Assembly (NCBI GenBank): GCA_965146665.1 | Contig: CBCTHE010000010.1 | Location: forward strand, 1 to 64,000 | Source: Ructibacterium sp965146665 | GTDB lineage: Bacteria; Bacillota; Clostridia; Monoglobales; Monoglobaceae | DNA: 64,000 bases | Reading direction: 5' to 3' | In this document: positions 28,341-37,484 of the stretch, one piece after another | Layout: every line of letters begins with the position of its first letter | Position numbering within the stretch: position 1 is the first letter of the stretch | Program-made: the position numbers and the translations under genes | Notes under the pieces: model-generated | Databases searched by the model: none | Told to the model about the DNA's origin: nothing | What the model saw: the letters and a program-made list of their open reading frames with translations, nothing else

Positions 28341-29222
28341 TCAACCCTTCACTGCCCCGATCATGACACCTTTGACGAAAAATTTTTGTAAAAACGGATA
28401 AACGCACAAAATCGGCAGCGTTGCTATTATAATGACTGCATACTTGATTGCTTCGCCCGCCGCCCAGGTTTCGGAATTATCAACCCCTTGCGTCATCGTC
28501 GTCGTATCATTAACAATAAGAATACCGCGCAAAACAAGCTGAAGGGGATACTTGGACGGAGAGTTTAAATAAATTGATTCTGTAAACCATGAATTCCAAT
28601 GCCCCACCCCATAGTACAGTAAAATAACAGCCAGTGTTGGGAGGGCTAACGGAACCATGACTTTAAATAAAACTGTTAAATGGCCTGCTCCATCTATAAT
28701 AGCCGCTTCTTTTAAGCTATCAGGCACTGCATCAAACCCGGTTCGCATGATGATCATATTATATGTGCTGATTGCGCCAACCAAAATGACTGCCCAGCGT
28801 GAATCTAAAAGGCCAAGATTCTGAACGTTTAGATACTGAGGAATCAAGCCTCCTCCGAAGAACATCGTAAATATAATTAGAAAAGAAACCGGCTTTTTCC
28901 ACATAATACCTTTAGAAGACAGGAAATAGGCGCCCAAAGTAGTCAGCAAAATGTTCACACAGCAGCCAACAATAAGTATGAACAGTGTATTTTGGTACCC
29001 TGTAAAAATAGCAGGATTTTCAAAAGCCCGCTGATACGCCAGCAGATTAAATCCTTTTGGCCATAGCAGAACACCTGTAGACGCAATCAGCTCCTCGCCA
29101 TCAGAAAACGATGCCATAAGCACATGTATCATAGGATACAGCATAATAACCATTAAAACAAATGTAAAAACTACATTAAATACATTGAAAATTCTTTGCT
29201 GCGGAGATTCTTTTATTTTCAT
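28341..29222 (-). CDS. ABC sugar-transporter permease (LplC/YtcP type)
   Basis: About 293 aa with six predicted membrane helices. The ABC permease EAA loop reads KEAAIIDGAGHLTVLFKVMV. It belongs to the binding-protein-dependent oligosaccharide permeases, related to those Bacillus uses for pectin-derived sugars. ATG 29222 has GGGG about 11 nt upstream; the 29264 start would overlap the upstream gene by 20 bp and lacks a site. With the next two genes it forms the importer. No ATPase gene is nearby, so a shared MsmX-type ATPase elsewhere is likely. Confidence 0.9.
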   Translation of the reverse strand: MKIKESPQQRIFNVFNVVFTFVLMVIMLYPMIHVLMASFSDGEELIASTGVLLWPKGFNLLAYQRAFENPAIFTGYQNTLFILIVGCCVNILLTTLGAYFLSSKGIMWKKPVSFLIIFTMFFGGGLIPQYLNVQNLGLLDSRWAVILVGAISTYNMIIMRTGFDAVPDSLKEAAIIDGAGHLTVLFKVMVPLALPTLAVILLYYGVGHWNSWFTESIYLNSPSKYPLQLVLRGILIVNDTTTMTQGVDNSETWAAGEAIKYAVIIIATLPILCVYPFLQKFFVKGVMIGAVKG

Positions 29223-29244
29223 TTTTCCATTTTCCCCTTTATTT

Positions 29245-30222
29245 TTACCATAGAGATGTTTCATTCAATTTACGGCTGATCTTATTGGCCAGTATGACAA
29301 GTATCATGTTAATAACAGAGTTAAATAAGCCAACTGCAGTCGAATACCCGTAATTAGATTCCATAAGGCCTTTTCTGTAGACAAAGGAAGAGATGACATC
29401 TGCGGTTTCCATTGTTAGAGGATTATACAGTAAAATGATCTTTTCAAATCCAACATTCATAACCTTCCCCATACGAAGTACCAAAAGCGTAACAATGGTA
29501 GGCAGAATACCGGGAATGTCCACTGCCCAAATCTGCCGCCATCTCCCGGCGCCGTCAATGCGGGCCGCCTCGTGAAGAGACGGGTCAATGCCTGCCAGCG
29601 CCGCAAGATAAATGATAGATCCCCAGCCAATCTCCTGCCATATTCCCGACGCGATATAAATAGTCGTGAAGTATCCAGGTACACGCAAAAGATCTTGCTT
29701 TTCCATTCCAAACATAGATAAAAACTGCGTTATAACTCCAGTTTCACTCAAAAAGTTTGTAAGAATACCGCACACAACCACAAGCGAAATAAAATGCGGC
29801 ATGTATGTAACGGTCTGAACAATTCTGGCATACCGTTTGCTTCTCAGCTCATTGATCAGCAACGCCAGTATAATCGGCGCCGTAAAACCAAAGAGAATAC
29901 TGGTAAAGCTTATCCGCAAAGTATTGAGCAGCACGCGTTTAAAGTATACGCTGCCAAAGAAATTGGTGAAATGCTCCATTCCAATCCAGGGACTCTCCAT
30001 AATTCCCTTGCTGGGTGAAAAATTTTTAAAGGCAATCGTAACGCCATACATTGGCATATAATGAAATATGATATAAAATGCCAGCACTGGAAGAACCAGC
30101 AAATATAAAACACGATTTTTTTTAAAATCTCGAACACATCGTTCCCGAAAGCCTCTTCTGGGCATCCTACTATGCTTTGAATCTGTATTTGCTGTTTTTT
30201 TCATTCTTGCGAAAGTTGTCAT
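29245..30222 (-). CDS. ABC sugar-transporter permease (LplB type)
   Basis: 325 aa with a basic N-terminus and then six membrane helices (first NRVLYLLVLPVLAFYIIFHY). The EAA loop is HEAARIDGAGRWRQIWAVDI. ATG 30222 follows AAAGGAGC. It pairs with the permease at 28341 to form the membrane channel of a carbohydrate importer. The position right after the binding-protein gene is the usual order. Confidence 0.92.
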   Translation of the reverse strand: MTTFARMKKTANTDSKHSRMPRRGFRERCVRDFKKNRVLYLLVLPVLAFYIIFHYMPMYGVTIAFKNFSPSKGIMESPWIGMEHFTNFFGSVYFKRVLLNTLRISFTSILFGFTAPIILALLINELRSKRYARIVQTVTYMPHFISLVVVCGILTNFLSETGVITQFLSMFGMEKQDLLRVPGYFTTIYIASGIWQEIGWGSIIYLAALAGIDPSLHEAARIDGAGRWRQIWAVDIPGILPTIVTLLVLRMGKVMNVGFEKIILLYNPLTMETADVISSFVYRKGLMESNYGYSTAVGLFNSVINMILVILANKISRKLNETSLW

Positions 30223-30245
30223 GAATTTGCTCCTTTTATTTACAA

Positions 30246-31862
30246 TTACCTTTCCAAATAGCGCTCATATGCTGTCTGGTTAATTTCAATCGCACGTTCA
30301 ATTTTCATATTTTTTAATGTCGTAAAATAATCGGACAATCTGTCGAGACTTTCCGTGCCAGTTATGAATTTATAAAGTTCCTCCTGCCGATAGGTATTGA
30401 TATCTGCCATAATAGCGGAGTATTCACTGTTTTCCTCGGCTGTCATTAAAACATATGGAAGCGCGTATTCCGTCTGTTTGGTATCAGACCAGGTGTCAAT
30501 TGCCTGCTTTTGAACATCCAGCTTAGCATACTGCTTCATATAATTCTCGGATTGAATCATTGGAGCGGAATAACTCGCTCTGGCGTACTTTGCAATCATT
30601 TGTCCCATCGGTTTCCCGCCGTTTACATCTGGGTTTGTGATCATCTCTGTATAAGTAGGAATGCCGTCTATCATTTGATAGGATTCCCCTTCCTTACCAA
30701 AATTGTATAGCATATACCCTTTTTCAGAATATGCGTAATCCAGCAATCTTGCCGCAAGTTCAATTTCTTCGCATTGGGTTGAGATAGCCGCAATACCTGC
30801 GTCACATTTGAAATTTTTTTGTCCGAATTTAGGCGTTTCTCCCTTATTCAGAACCGGATACTTAGCCGGCACAAATTCGGCATCTGGATTATTCTTTTGA
30901 ATTGCGGGAATCCATGACCCAAAGCTCCCGCCGCTGGAAGCAAAAATCACCCCCCACTTTCCGCTTATTCCTAAGGCAGACTGCGCATCGCTTTTTGTAT
31001 TGACAAAATTGGGATTCAAAATACCATCCTTGTACCACTTTGCCATAAGTTTCACAAATTCAGTGAATTCCACCGCATCATCATATGGTCCAAACTTAAC
31101 CTTGCCGTCCTCAACATAAAAATCGCCCATTGCTCCGTACGCACCCAAAAACGGAGAAGAGTTTTTCATTTTACCATTATCCAACGTTACAGCCAAAGGA
31201 ATTTCCACGCCCATGTCTTTAAAGGCGTAAAGGGCAGTTTCCCACTCCTGGATCGTTTCGGGAACATCAAGGCCTGCTCGGTCAAGATAATCCTTTCGAA
31301 ACATTGGGCCGAAATATGTACTCAGGTAATCGCTTTCCCGCACAAAAGGAAATGCAAAAATTTCTTTTTCATCCGTGCTGACACCCTTCAAAACATCATT
31401 ATTTTCACTCAAATATGCGTTAAGATTAGGGGCCGCCTTTTCAATCACGTTGTTCAGCGGAATGATTACCCCGTCTTCAATAGCCGCGTGCGGGCCGCCG
31501 CCGGCAAATCCGTTCCACTTTGTTTCAATAATATCCGGATAGTCCTGCGATGCAATCATCAGATTAAACTTTTCCGTCACCTGCGCCATTGGAGGATGTA
31601 TAAACTCGACATTAACACCTGTCTGCGCGATGAGCTCTTTGGCAAATTGAGTTTCATTCAAACTGCTGAAATTCGCCGCTACACTCTCGTGCATTGACAC
31701 CCACCATGTAATTGTTTTGTCAGTCTGAATCGGATAACTTCCATCCGTTTTAACTTCAAAATCCACATTTTTACCAGTCTCATTTTTGTTTCCACCACAG
31801 CTGCTTAGCATAGTAATACCTAATATAACCGCCGCAATGATTGCTGTTCTTGATTTCTTCAT
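30246..31862 (-). CDS. extracellular sugar-binding lipoprotein
   Basis: 538 aa. The lipobox LSSC places the lipidated Cys at residue 22, followed by GGNKNETGKN. The mature part starts with ITWWVSMHES and has the length of the large family 1 solute-binding proteins of LplA/YtcQ type, which bind oligosaccharides. It hands the product of the surface lyases to the two permeases. It begins 20 bp after the stop of the sensor-regulator gene, so all are probably one transcript. Confidence 0.92.
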   Translation of the reverse strand: MKKSRTAIIAAVILGITMLSSCGGNKNETGKNVDFEVKTDGSYPIQTDKTITWWVSMHESVAANFSSLNETQFAKELIAQTGVNVEFIHPPMAQVTEKFNLMIASQDYPDIIETKWNGFAGGGPHAAIEDGVIIPLNNVIEKAAPNLNAYLSENNDVLKGVSTDEKEIFAFPFVRESDYLSTYFGPMFRKDYLDRAGLDVPETIQEWETALYAFKDMGVEIPLAVTLDNGKMKNSSPFLGAYGAMGDFYVEDGKVKFGPYDDAVEFTEFVKLMAKWYKDGILNPNFVNTKSDAQSALGISGKWGVIFASSGGSFGSWIPAIQKNNPDAEFVPAKYPVLNKGETPKFGQKNFKCDAGIAAISTQCEEIELAARLLDYAYSEKGYMLYNFGKEGESYQMIDGIPTYTEMITNPDVNGGKPMGQMIAKYARASYSAPMIQSENYMKQYAKLDVQKQAIDTWSDTKQTEYALPYVLMTAEENSEYSAIMADINTYRQEELYKFITGTESLDRLSDYFTTLKNMKIERAIEINQTAYERYLER

Positions 31863-31882
31863 AGAATATTTCCTCCCTTAAT

Positions 31883-34216
31883 TTATATTTGATTTAAACT
31901 TCTAAATTTATTTGGCGTCTCGCCCATATTTTTCTTAAAAATTCTTATATAGGTGTTTGCGTTTAAATATCCAACCTTTTCGGCAATATGATTCACACTG
32001 TAATCGGTAGTGAGCAATAGTTCTATTGATTTATTCACCCGTAGTTTGTTGATGTATTCAAGCATTCCTATTCCCATTTTTTCTCTGAATAAATTTGACA
32101 TATATGCAATATGAAATTCAAAGTGTTCTGCGATATATGAAACGCTCAGTGCCGTATTGCTGTATTCCTCTTCAATGAATTTTGTCACACGTTTAATCAA
32201 TGAATCCATCGGTTCACTCTTATATTCCGAACAAATACTTCTTACTGCTTCAATCAGCATATTTTTCATATTATCTAAATGTTTTTCACTCATCAAAGAC
32301 TCTAAGAATTCATTTTCATTAAATGTTTGTTCATCAATTTTTACTTCATTGCAAAACCTGATTATTGTACCCGCGATACTGTATATCATGCACTGTATAT
32401 ATTTAACATCCTGAAACTTTTGATCTGTTTCAAGAGCCAGTACATTTTTTATGAGTTTCGCTGCTTGCGCGGGATTTCCGGATTGCATCAAATTTAACAG
32501 AAGATTTTCCTGTTCTTGCGTGTAACTGAACTTCAAATCACTTTGTATATCAATATCATCCGGCGTGATTATGATATCTTCCCCCAGAATACTTTTATAT
32601 TCCGCTGTTTCTATAGCCTGCTTATACGCGAGCTGTATCTCATCAAATCCCATAAAAACATTACTGATTGAAATACTCGTTTTGATTTTTAGGTTTTGAC
32701 TTAAAAAAGACTGCAAAAATCTACAGTTGTTTAATAGCTTCTCTGTAACACCCGAAAGGTTTTCAGATGATATGGATATTAGAAGTGTCGCTATTTCTTC
32801 CTCGTCAGCAAAATAGGCTTTGTTTCCACCTTTTGCAATCACCTCCTCCGCAACATTTTTAATTGCAAATCTTACCAGATTGCTCTCGTCTGGAATTGAA
32901 GACCCGCTGTCATATTCCAGAAATTCCTCTGCGCCTTCAATGATAATCACTGCCACTACAAAATAATCACTCAAAAAGGCTAGGCCGTCATCCTCTATGA
33001 GCCCCTCTCTAATCCCAGCAAATTCTTTTAGATTCCCGTGCAGGAGCCGACTTATATTAAATGATATAAACTGATTCTGCTGTTTGCTGAGCAATCGTTC
33101 CTGATTTTGATTTTTTATTATCATTCTGTCAATCACGTTGTTAATAATCGCCACTTCATCCATGGAAGTGCTTTCATTTCTGAACTTTCTCAGCTTAGCA
33201 ATGACACTCTCTATAACGCTATGATTTTTCTCTGTTATTCGCCATAAAAACCAAACGCTTGCTACACTGGCGAGGAGAATCAAACAAATTGAAGCAATGG
33301 GCAATATCGATTTTGTAAAAACATCATAAAACTTTACTGCAACTACAAATCTAAAACCTAAGCTTTCTGCCTTCTCATGCTTCACAATATATCGTTGTCT
33401 GCCTATTTTTAATATGTCATCAGCCTCACTTTGCATCAGAATAGGCAATACGTCCTTTTGCACATTATTGGATCCATAAACCAATTCTCCTTTGTCATCA
33501 TAGATGACAAAATATGTGTCATCTATATTTTGATCATAGCTTATGGCTTCGGTACTCTGAATACCTACCACTGCATAAGTCAAATCTCCAGTTTTGTTAA
33601 TAAGCGTTGTGTGTAGAAAACTTTTATATTTATAATTTTCATTTTCGCAAAAAGAAGGGGAATATAAATTGTATTTAACCGGCAAATTTTTTGATACAAT
33701 GTTTTTCCATACTGAAAAGCTCAAATCACTGTTACTATAACACTTTTCCCAATATTCTCTGGGCGTGTAATACCCTTCCCCCGTAACAACCATGTCACTT
33801 CGTCTGAGATAGACAAAAATAACATTTTTCAAATCATTTTGTTTGGTATACCTCGCCAATATTTGAGAAAGTTCCAAAACAATCTGCTTTTTATCACCAT
33901 TATTTAAATCCGGTAACTCAGCCGCTGCCTTAATAAGTGTATTACTTTTCAAATTATTGACTAAGATCGAATTTATCGTTACCTCCTCTTCAACTTTTTG
34001 TATTACATTTTTAATCTGCAGATGTCCTTCGACAATGCGCTCTGCGTTGACAGAATACTGTACATAAAACCATAATCCGATACATACTGAAATTGGAATG
34101 AATATCACCAGCAGATATAAAATAAACCATTTTATTTTAATATCCAGTTTTGATAGTAATGGAACTTTGTGAGCATATGTTGGGGATTCTTTTTTATGAA
34201 ACTTCTTTTTTTTCAC
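31883..34216 (-). CDS. membrane-bound AraC-type sensor regulator
   Basis: 777 aa. A transmembrane helix (about 29-51, WFILYLLVIFIPISVCIGLW), an extracellular sensor domain of about 250 residues, a second helix near 305-325, a cytoplasmic linker, and a C-terminal AraC double helix-turn-helix (about 675-777, with SVSYIAEHFEFHIAYMSNLF and NHIAEKVGYLNANTYIRIF). This one-protein transmembrane layout is that of YesS-type regulators next to pectin-oligosaccharide transporters in Bacillus. GTG 34216 follows GAGGTAACGAC. It probably detects an extracellular sugar and activates the operon it heads. No HisKA or receiver domain is present. Confidence 0.88.
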   Translation of the reverse strand: MKKKKFHKKESPTYAHKVPLLSKLDIKIKWFILYLLVIFIPISVCIGLWFYVQYSVNAERIVEGHLQIKNVIQKVEEEVTINSILVNNLKSNTLIKAAAELPDLNNGDKKQIVLELSQILARYTKQNDLKNVIFVYLRRSDMVVTGEGYYTPREYWEKCYSNSDLSFSVWKNIVSKNLPVKYNLYSPSFCENENYKYKSFLHTTLINKTGDLTYAVVGIQSTEAISYDQNIDDTYFVIYDDKGELVYGSNNVQKDVLPILMQSEADDILKIGRQRYIVKHEKAESLGFRFVVAVKFYDVFTKSILPIASICLILLASVASVWFLWRITEKNHSVIESVIAKLRKFRNESTSMDEVAIINNVIDRMIIKNQNQERLLSKQQNQFISFNISRLLHGNLKEFAGIREGLIEDDGLAFLSDYFVVAVIIIEGAEEFLEYDSGSSIPDESNLVRFAIKNVAEEVIAKGGNKAYFADEEEIATLLISISSENLSGVTEKLLNNCRFLQSFLSQNLKIKTSISISNVFMGFDEIQLAYKQAIETAEYKSILGEDIIITPDDIDIQSDLKFSYTQEQENLLLNLMQSGNPAQAAKLIKNVLALETDQKFQDVKYIQCMIYSIAGTIIRFCNEVKIDEQTFNENEFLESLMSEKHLDNMKNMLIEAVRSICSEYKSEPMDSLIKRVTKFIEEEYSNTALSVSYIAEHFEFHIAYMSNLFREKMGIGMLEYINKLRVNKSIELLLTTDYSVNHIAEKVGYLNANTYIRIFKKNMGETPNKFRSLNQI

Positions 34217-34483
34217 GTCGTTACCTCGTCATAATGAATTGCCGTTTGAATATCAGTTTATTTCGTAATTAAACTAATTTATAATTTTTGAAGCACAAAA
34301 TTTTAAATGCATAGCTGATGTAAATCATTTACTTAATTATAAGATCCAACCTAACCAAAAGCAATCCTCAATTTTTTGTAAAACATATTTAAAATTATAA
34401 AATACTGCATTTTGGGGGAAAATTACGTGACCCATGCTCCATTTCAATTTCAAAAAGCATACGAAAAGCGAAAGATCCCTTAT

Positions 34484-34690
34484 GGTCTTACGTTCCATCT
34501 CAACCGCAGGACTCAGTATACTGCCTTTGCATTCCGTCAGTTTCTGGATGCTTTGCACGTGGTACAGATTTTTTATCCCTTTGATAGCGCATGCTGTGAA
34601 TGCTTCTTCAAGTATGTTAAAAAAGAAATAAACTGCAAATATTACCATACGCTTCAACCGCTTCAGCTTTCAATATTTGAGTACATAGCG
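34484..34690 (+). pseudogene. IS3-family transposase fragment
   Basis: The frame reads GLTFHLNRRTQYTAFAFRQF, later ECFFKYVKKEINCKYYH and LQLSIFEYI, a clear echo of the C-terminal DDE integrase core of IS3-type OrfB. The usual HSDRG reads HLNRR, so the second catalytic Asp is lost, and the ends are missing. It is a dead remnant. The stretch 34217-34483 contains only the upstream region of the sensor gene, where I see no promoter I can defend. Confidence 0.65.
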
Positions 34691-34790
34691 ATTGGAGATT
34701 TGGCAGACAGCTCAGAATATTCCTATCAAAATCAAAACGGTGAATGGCGGCAGGCCGGGAATACCAGGCTGATAGAGGCTCCGCATTTAT

Positions 34791-35005
34791 AGGACCTGTT
34801 GACAAAGCAGATGATGTGACCCCAAAAAGTTACACTTTTTATGGTAAAATAGAACCATAGGAGGCGGTTTCGTCTACTTTGTCAACAGGTCCAACTTTAC
34901 GCGCTACCTTTCTTAATTAAAAATAGGTAGCGCGTAACCCAGCATAACTACGCTGATGGGTTGCGGATTTTTGGGGTTTATCAACAGATCCTATTTTATT
35001 CACTA
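34791..35005. mobile_element. right end: stacked IS-end fragments
   Basis: GGACCTGTTGACAAAG at 34792-34807 is inverted at 34877-34892, bounding a 101-bp MITE-like unit with a RBS-like AGGAGGCGG. Next comes a 13-bp perfect palindrome (34897-34909 with 34925-34937) made from the GGTAGCGCGTAA part of the terminal repeat. A last segment with a hairpin (AACCCAGC/GCTGATGGGTT) ends in a diverged terminal repeat at 34976-35005. The 34876-34908 copy matches the left end (7277-7309) perfectly. Confidence 0.65.
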
Positions 35006-35220
35006 CCACAGCCTTCAGGAAAACTTATGCCGGCCTATACGGCCAATTCCTGAAACAGACCCAGACAAGGCGGTTTTCCATAGCCTGGTATCCTGCCCCG
35101 CTCCGGCGGGGCTTTTTCTTGTCCAGCTCCGGGGTGAAGTTGTCAGAAAACCCGGATGTAAATACCCTGCAAGCCTTATCCCCGCTGTGTTTGCGTGCTC
35201 TGCGTTTTCTGACGCCTTGA
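35006..35220 (+). pseudogene. 3' part of the split phage-type gene
   Basis: It begins with the second CCACAGC and continues FRKTYAGLYGQFLKQTQTRR FSIAW in the frame of the 5' part at 7077-7276. The open frame runs to TGA at 35218-35220 through a terminator-like hairpin at 35095, so the natural stop before insertion is uncertain. Confidence 0.75.
35095..35120 (+). terminator. rho-independent terminator
   Basis: GCCCCGC, loop, GCGGGGC followed by TTTTTCTT. It lies just past the conserved FSIA end of the interrupted gene and would end its transcript. The stem resembles the GGAGCGGGAC motif that recurs in the backbone. Confidence 0.75.
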
Positions 35221-35917
35221 CCACACACAGCCCCGAAAGGCAGGGCAAATCTGCCCACCCCCTGCTTCAAATTTCAAACACCCCCTCTCAACCAGGTGAC
35301 CGACAGTCCACCAGTTCAGCTGCCTGAATGATATTCAGGTAGTTGTGCTTCGTACGAATTTCGCACAAAGTCAAAATGACTTCCCCTAAAGGTTGCCGGG
35401 TCACTTTCTACGGCTTGGCTTTAAAGTACGTTTTATATACTTTAGGCAAGGGGCTTCCTGTCTGACCCCTGTGTCAAATATGACACACCATGCTGTCAAT
35501 AGCTTACCCGATATCATAACATTTGATAACAAACGGCCAGCTTGCCGTTTTCAGGTCTGCTGGCTCCGCGTGCGGGGCGTCCAAAAGAGCAAACAGCACC
35601 CGGGGTATATAAGATCATAGCGGAGCGGGACGGTTGTCCTGTAAGGCCAGCTGTGGGCCTCCTGAACGGATATACCCCCACCCCTCACGCATGGACATCA
35701 TTTCTCTTTTGTCCTGCACCCTTGCGACTCTGGAACTCAATTATTAACCCGTGTTTTTTCGTACCAGGGGTATTCCCACAGGCTGGATCTGTCAGGTTTT
35801 ATCAGATTCCGCAAATCCTCCATAGCTTTAAAATCTCAAGTTTTTTCAAGTTCTGTTCCTTTTTCAGGGCGTTCGGAATGTCAGGTTTTGTCAAGTTCCA
35901 GCCTCTTTTTCAGGGTC
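35221..35917. other. non-coding backbone stretch with palindromes and a decayed module
   Basis: No protein here is convincing. Visible elements are an inverted repeat TAAAGTA/TACTTTA near 35421-35444, a palindrome TGTGTCA-AATA-TGACACA near 35470-35487, one GGAGCGGGAC at 35622, and short tandem repeats around 35800-35900. From about 35535 to 35760 the minus strand matches the segment 41895-42130 (TATACCCCGG, CCAGCAGACCT, AAAACGGC, AAGGGTGCAG) and appears to be a decayed copy of it. Confidence 0.5.
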
Positions 35918-36085
35918 TCATCCGGCTTTCGTTTCATGTTCCATCTCATCCGCCAGCCGGTTCAGCTCCATGACAGCATTGTAAAACTCTAACGCCTCCA
36001 CAGCTTCATCATAGAACCGCCGGTATGGCTCTGTATGCTTGTTCCGCTCCGCCTTGAAGTATTCCATTGCCGTCCTTGGTATCAC
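35918..36085 (-). CDS. small helical protein, 55 aa
   Basis: The GTG start (36083-36085) follows AAGGTGGG and overlaps the TGA of the upstream gene as GTGA, which supports coupled translation. The product is highly charged and helical (MEYFKAERNKHTEPYRRFYD, then EALEFYNAVMELNRLADEME). No family can be named. It is the last gene of the leftward island operon. Confidence 0.65.
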   Translation of the reverse strand: MIPRTAMEYFKAERNKHTEPYRRFYDEAVEALEFYNAVMELNRLADEMEHETKAG

Positions 36086-36516
36086 CGTGTTATCCCACCT
36101 TTCTTTCGTTTTACGCGGCCCGGATAGCCCTTGATTGCCTGATAATGGTTATAGCTTCCGTTCTCCATGCACTCCGCAAGGATTCCCTGTATCTCCCGCG
36201 CCGGACGGCAAAGCATTTCCCCTATCTCTGCCGGACTGTCGCCTTCCGCTGTCCACCAGCATACGCACCGCCGCGTTGTTTCTGTAATGGGATTCGGGTT
36301 GTATTTAGAGCGTGACCTCTGCCCACGACCGATTGCCTCCTGTTCCCCCGGGGTCCTTTTCCTTCCCTTTGTGCTGTGCCGGTAAAGCCCCAGCATGTAC
36401 GCCTTGTTTCTGACCGTCTTAACCGTTACGCCTATGTGCTTAGCTATCGCGGCAAGATTACCGCTGCCATAGTTCGCTTTCAAGTATGCGATATTTTCTG
36501 CAGTCCATATTTTCAC
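36082..36516 (-). CDS. helix-turn-helix protein of phage type
   Basis: 144 aa. The N-terminus, KIWTAENIAYLKANYGSGNL followed by AAIAKHIGVTVKTVRNKAYM, is a Myb/GcrA-like DNA-binding helix-turn-helix. The basic middle and a second helix-rich part (SPAEIGEMLCRPAREIQGIL) may form another DNA-binding element. The GTG start lies inside the 3' end of the sigma-factor gene (59-bp overlap) with GGGGGA 10 nt upstream. It is likely a transcription regulator of the element. Confidence 0.7.
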   Translation of the reverse strand: MKIWTAENIAYLKANYGSGNLAAIAKHIGVTVKTVRNKAYMLGLYRHSTKGRKRTPGEQEAIGRGQRSRSKYNPNPITETTRRCVCWWTAEGDSPAEIGEMLCRPAREIQGILAECMENGSYNHYQAIKGYPGRVKRKKGGITR

Positions 36517-37312
36517 CGCTCATTTCCCCCGTTTTCTCTTGTTGAATTTGTGCAATAATGCGCTTTTCGTTCTCCCTTTCCCGCTCCCGCATTTGTTCCA
36601 GCTTCAAGACCGCCCATTCCGTGGAGCTTGTCCATGTGGTGTTGAAGCTAGATACCCCTGTATGCCGATAACAAAACGTATTGTAATACGCCCGCATTTC
36701 CGGCCTCTGGCGTATCTTCAGCAGGGCCGTGGCCTCCAACTGCCGCACCCTGTCGCCTGATACGCCAATTCTCCGCCCCAGCTCCGCACAGGTCATTCCC
36801 TGCCAATATTTCCCGTGCATGATCTCCCGCAGGTCTGGCCGCAGTTCCTCCACCTGTTCCCGTACCCAGCCGCACAGCTCCCGCTGTTCCACAGATTCAA
36901 ACGCTTCCCCCGCCGTTTTGTCCTCCAGCATATCAAGCCGGGTTGTGTCTTCGTCCTCGCCGCCTATGGGCTCATCCAGAGACAGCTCCGGCAGTCTCTT
37001 CCGGCCCCGCAGTCCCAGCAGTTCAGATATTGCGTTCTGGACGTTGAATTTCATGTAGGTAATGAATTTATATGGCTTGTCCGGATCATAGGCCTTTATG
37101 GCGCGTTCCACGCCGAACCATGAAACATTGATCAAATCATCCATCTCACAGCCCATTTTCCTGCCATACTCCGCATAGCGGCGGCACAGCACAGCGGCCC
37201 ATTTCCCGACCCGCTCCCAGAGCTCATTTTTCAGCCCTGCATTGCCCTTCTGTATCTCTATGACCAATTCCTCGATTGACAAACGCACCGCCCCCGGATA
37301 TAATATTCTCAT
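36458..37312 (-). CDS. sigma-70-family RNA polymerase sigma factor
   Basis: About 284 aa from ATG 37312, but that ATG lacks a ribosome site. A TTG at 37282 with GGGGG about 7 nt upstream, or GTG 37288, may be the true start. Region 2 reads MDDLINVSWFGVERAIKAYD and KFITYMKFNVQNAISELL. Region 4 reads LRPDLREIMHGKYWQGMTCA ELGRRIGVSGDRVRQLE. A C-terminal charged extension follows. Element-encoded sigma factors usually drive late phage or transfer genes. No obvious target promoter class can be picked out here. Confidence 0.82.
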   Translation of the reverse strand: MRILYPGAVRLSIEELVIEIQKGNAGLKNELWERVGKWAAVLCRRYAEYGRKMGCEMDDLINVSWFGVERAIKAYDPDKPYKFITYMKFNVQNAISELLGLRGRKRLPELSLDEPIGGEDEDTTRLDMLEDKTAGEAFESVEQRELCGWVREQVEELRPDLREIMHGKYWQGMTCAELGRRIGVSGDRVRQLEATALLKIRQRPEMRAYYNTFCYRHTGVSSFNTTWTSSTEWAVLKLEQMRERERENEKRIIAQIQQEKTGEMSGENMDCRKYRILESELWQR

Positions 37313-37484
37313 CAGGAGCGGGACGGTTCCCCGCCGTTCTATTCCGGCATGGAGCGGGACAGTATGGAGCTGTCACCGCTCTTTTTCTATGGCCGCAAGT
37401 CGAAACACCCAAACGCACCGCATTATGAGCGTATCCCACACAGTATGCGGTCTTGCGGACATTTCCCCAAAGCCTTCCGGCCCG

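Larger units (their letters stand above)
7277..35005. mobile_element. 27.7-kb transposon-like element carrying a polysaccharide operon
   Basis: The left end (7279-7308) and the complement of the right end (34976-35005) match at 22 of 30 positions and share CTGTTGA-AAA. A further perfect 33-bp copy of the left end lies inverted at 34876-34908. The outer ends are flanked by CCACAGC on both sides. The left end carries a transposase remnant and the right end a stack of short end fragments. The cargo is one leftward operon. Movement as a unit is the simplest reading. Insertion of a small IS followed by acquisition of DNA inside it is the alternative. Confidence 0.75.

Noticed and set aside
34337..34657. 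A 106-codon minus-strand frame upstream of the sensor gene
   Set aside because: It lies opposite the IS3 transposase remnant and has no ribosome site or family.
35542..35973. A 143-codon + strand frame in the backbone gap
   Set aside because: Low-complexity composition, no ribosome site, and overlap with a repeated module on the other strand.
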